The notes below the pieces were generated by a model. The model ran no database searches. It saw nothing but the letters and a program-made list of their open reading frames with translations, and was not told where the DNA came from. A stretch of 64,000 nt of DNA, from positions 3,637,001 to 3,701,000 of the forward strand of contig WPIO01000033.1 of assembly GCA_009760855.2 (NCBI GenBank), in the 5' to 3' direction. Position 1 is the stretch's first letter. The number at the start of each line of letters is the position of its first letter. The position numbers and the translations under genes were made by a program. The stretch comes from Cristatella mucedo (taxonomy: Eukaryota; Bryozoa; Phylactolaemata; Cristatellidae). This document shows, one piece after another, positions 62,053 to 64,000 of the stretch.

Positions 62053-62405
62053 GTAAGTAGCCCTATTTGACACAAAGTTATCAGCTATTATTTATTTGGA
62101 CCATATGTTATGTCTACAAGTTCTTATTCATGTTTTCTCCATTTGATCTGTGAAGCTTTTTATCTTAGTCATTCGGCTGTATTTGTTGTATGAGTGTTTG
62201 CCCTAAGCATGCAGATTGCAGTATATCTTTTGTACTTATAGGGTACTTGAGAGGTTCAAAGACAAAGATGAGAAGCAACGTGAGCTAGAGCGGAAAGAGC
62301 AGGGTTTTTGCCTGTATGTGAACGGTGCAAATGTGGCCGGAAAAAACAGAGCTGGTAAACCAAGTCCAAGGAGAGCTTCATCTAGAAAGCTGGAATCAGC
62401 TCTCG
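61979..62405 (+). CDS. KATNIP: KATNIP (katanin-interacting protein), two N-terminal exons; gene continues right
   Basis: Exon 1 here (61979-62052) encodes VTVAKQLEPSHGYDEYLILL then QQRN; exon 2 (62242-62405) encodes KVLERFKDKDEKQRELERKE, then QGFCLYVNGANVAGKNRAGK and PSPRRASSRKLESAL. This matches the N-terminus of human KATNIP as I recall it (DEYLILLQQRNRILKHL, LEQGFSVYVNGANSE, then a Pro/Arg/Ser-rich linker). KATNIP binds katanin at the ciliary base and is linked to Joubert syndrome. Splice sites are AG at 61977, GTAAGT at 62053, TATAG at 62237 and GTAAGC at 62406, with matching phase. The start-codon exon was not found and should lie upstream, and most of the gene is right of the window. 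Confidence 0.78.
62242..62405 (+). CDS. KATNIP: KATNIP exon (KVLERFKDKDEKQRELERKE, YVNGAN)
   Basis: 164 bases, completing the split Lys codon and leaving in phase 1. The charged helix followed by GFCLYVNGAN is the diagnostic part. Confidence 0.82.
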
Positions 62406-64000
62406 GTAAGCTGACAAGCTGTATAGCTACAGCACTGTAACAAGCTGTCAGCATTTTGCATACTTTTCATCTGGATTACATTCTTGTTGGCATTCGTGTG
62501 CATCCAGCAGGTTTCTTAAATTAAATACTTATATCTGTATGAGCTAGTGCATAAAATCAAACATATCGGGTTAATTGTGAATACATCATACTCTGAAGAT
62601 AGGAAACCTATTCTGTTGCTATTACAAAGCTCTCTTATGCATTACATACTTATTTAACAGTTGGCATGGTCATTGTGGTTTGTCATGTTTTTGCACAACA
62701 AATGTATACACTGTGTCAAAATAATACGATATATTTGGTTTATTTAGTTGCACGTGCAAGCTAAAGATGGTTTGGTATCATGCTTATTGTAACTTTCAAT
62801 GGTTAAAGAACTCTTTAGACCCTTTCCTTGTGCCCTATTTTAGCTGTTTAGGCTTAAAAACCTCTGAAAGCTGACAGTACATATTCTTGTCTGCCTTTTC
62901 TCGTGCCATGAAAGTCTTTGAGTTTGTGATCCCTCTCTAACAAACCGGCTGTCGGTTCAGTGTAATTTAGATATCACATTTTGGAAGAGGGGGTTTCCTA
63001 ATAGTCCTAGTGGTTAGTGTGGTAGATTCTAGAGTCTGTGGTCGTGGTTTCAAATTCTGTAGGCAGTAAGATTTTTTGCCGGTCAGTTGACACCAACCAT
63101 GACAGCCGGTTTTCAGTGCCAACATAGCAGGATGAGTTTTTATTTTAACTTTGGCATTAGGTGCAATCATGTGCCATTCGAGCCTACACGTGCATAAGCC
63201 CACACTCGTTGTTTGCATTTGCTATCGTATGCTAATCTGTGAACCATCAAAAGACTCACCCCTAATTATCCAAAGAATTACAGGTAAGTCTATCCGTACT
63301 TGTATGGACTACTTATTGTCATCCATAGCAATTAAAGTTTTCATGGAGGCCAGAATAATAAGATGTGTACATGTGTATGTTGGTATGTAAGCATACCATA
63401 TGTATATAGTTTACACAATGAACTTAAGGACTGTTTTGCTCATTTCTTCATCTGACAGTGCAATATACTCTCCTTATGTTGTATACCGTTAGAAATTTGT
63501 GTGTGCATATTTCCCCAAAACTCGGCATGGCTGGAGGGGAATATTATTATTACAGATCAGAAAATCTTTAATATTCAGTGTTTATACAAAGGTAGTTGTG
63601 CCTCGGTGCTCTCATACTTGTTTCTGCACATCTAGGCATGAATGGTTCTTGCAGCGATAATCTTATATCGATGTAGGCTTGTGTTTCGAATGATTTGGTG
63701 TTGCACGTTTGACAGATGCTGGGACCTTGCTGACTCATCTCCCCATCATCTTTGCAATCGGGTGGGCTTTTTGTCCTACTTTTTTTGTCCTACTGATGCA
63801 CTTAAGTCTGAAAGAATTAAAGATTATTCCACTTCTAGTGTGCTCAATAGCTTGTTAGTCTGCCCAGTACATTCTATCCATGCGACTGATAGATGTGAAG
63901 AGGAGCATCTATGAGCATTTGAAAAGGAAGAAAACAGCAGAGTGACAGCTAAAGAAAAACTCAAACTTTATTCAGCAAAACTATCAAGATTAAAGTTTAT
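62406..64000 (+). other. Presumed KATNIP intron; possible third exon at the window edge
   Basis: No exon with family similarity was found. Near 63918 a phase-1-compatible open stretch (FEKEENSRVTAKEKLKLYSA) runs off the window, but its acceptor lacks a pyrimidine tract. A worn SINE-2-like sequence lies at about 62996-63145. Confidence 0.4.
62996..63145 (+). mobile_element. Degenerate SINE-2-like tRNA-derived sequence, plus
   Basis: The tRNA-like head TAATAGTCCTAGTGGTTAGT is followed by a B-box relic GGTTTCAAATTCTGTAGGCA and GATTTTTTGCCGGTCAG. Order and spacing fit SINE-2 but identity is low. Confidence 0.5.

Overview
The window is a piece of an animal (metazoan) nuclear genome. It carries intron-split genes with canonical GT-AG splice sites, long introns, microsatellites and dense non-LTR retrotransposon debris, and it has no prokaryotic gene organisation. 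The species cannot be fixed from the sequence. Moderate GC, the LINE and SINE repertoire, and two SPIN-like hAT elements (a family reported from tetrapods, a triatomine bug and the pond snail Lymnaea) would suit a mollusc, but that is a low-confidence inference.

Four host genes can be supported. (1) Positions 1-2289, plus strand: the 3' half of a receptor tyrosine kinase catalytic domain, closest by eye to RET. It covers the catalytic loop to the end of the kinase domain in five exons and is cut by the left edge. (2) Positions 4151-4641, plus strand: a two-exon, 65-residue unrecognised protein in a GC-rich, promoter-like stretch. (3) Positions 34586-49245, minus strand: a complete, apparently intact 13-exon STT3A gene of 715 residues, the catalytic subunit of oligosaccharyltransferase. 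All junctions keep phase and all catalytic motifs are present. (4) Positions 61979-62405, plus strand: two consecutive N-terminal coding exons of KATNIP (katanin-interacting protein), continuing off the right edge.

Nearly everything else is mobile-element sequence. Two L2/CR1-like LINE families dominate. LINE-A has a conserved 3' hairpin-like end and an (ATT)n tail; LINE-B ends in (ATTAC)n. Almost all copies are 5'-truncated and frameshifted. A tRNA-headed SINE (SINE-1) ends in the same 3' module as LINE-A, the signature of a SINE mobilised by a partner LINE. Two other tRNA-derived SINE types (SINE-2, SINE-3) also occur. DNA transposons are represented by two 187-bp SPIN-like elements with 8-bp target duplications, a decayed DUF4371-type hAT transposase (about 17.8-19.0 kb, minus), two decayed Tc1/mariner transposases (about 47.6 and 59.7 kb), and a decayed member of a multicopy animal gene family of unknown function (20.3-21.4 kb). 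Several loci show insertions nested two or three deep, which gives a relative chronology.

Layout: 0-2.3 kb kinase; 3.6-5.3 kb GC-rich candidate gene; 7-11.6 kb nested LINEs and SINEs; 12.4-12.6 kb (GA)n; 17.8-21.4 kb hAT relic, SINE-1 pair and gene-family relic; 22.2 kb SPIN; 24.7-25.9 kb LINE-B with the longest open RT reading frame; 26.3-26.7 kb inverted purine/pyrimidine tract; 29-32.9 kb nested LINEs; 34.6-49.2 kb STT3A with repeats in its introns; 52-57 kb LINE cluster; 59.2 kb SPIN inside SINE-3; 59.7-60.7 kb Tc1; 61-64 kb KATNIP start.
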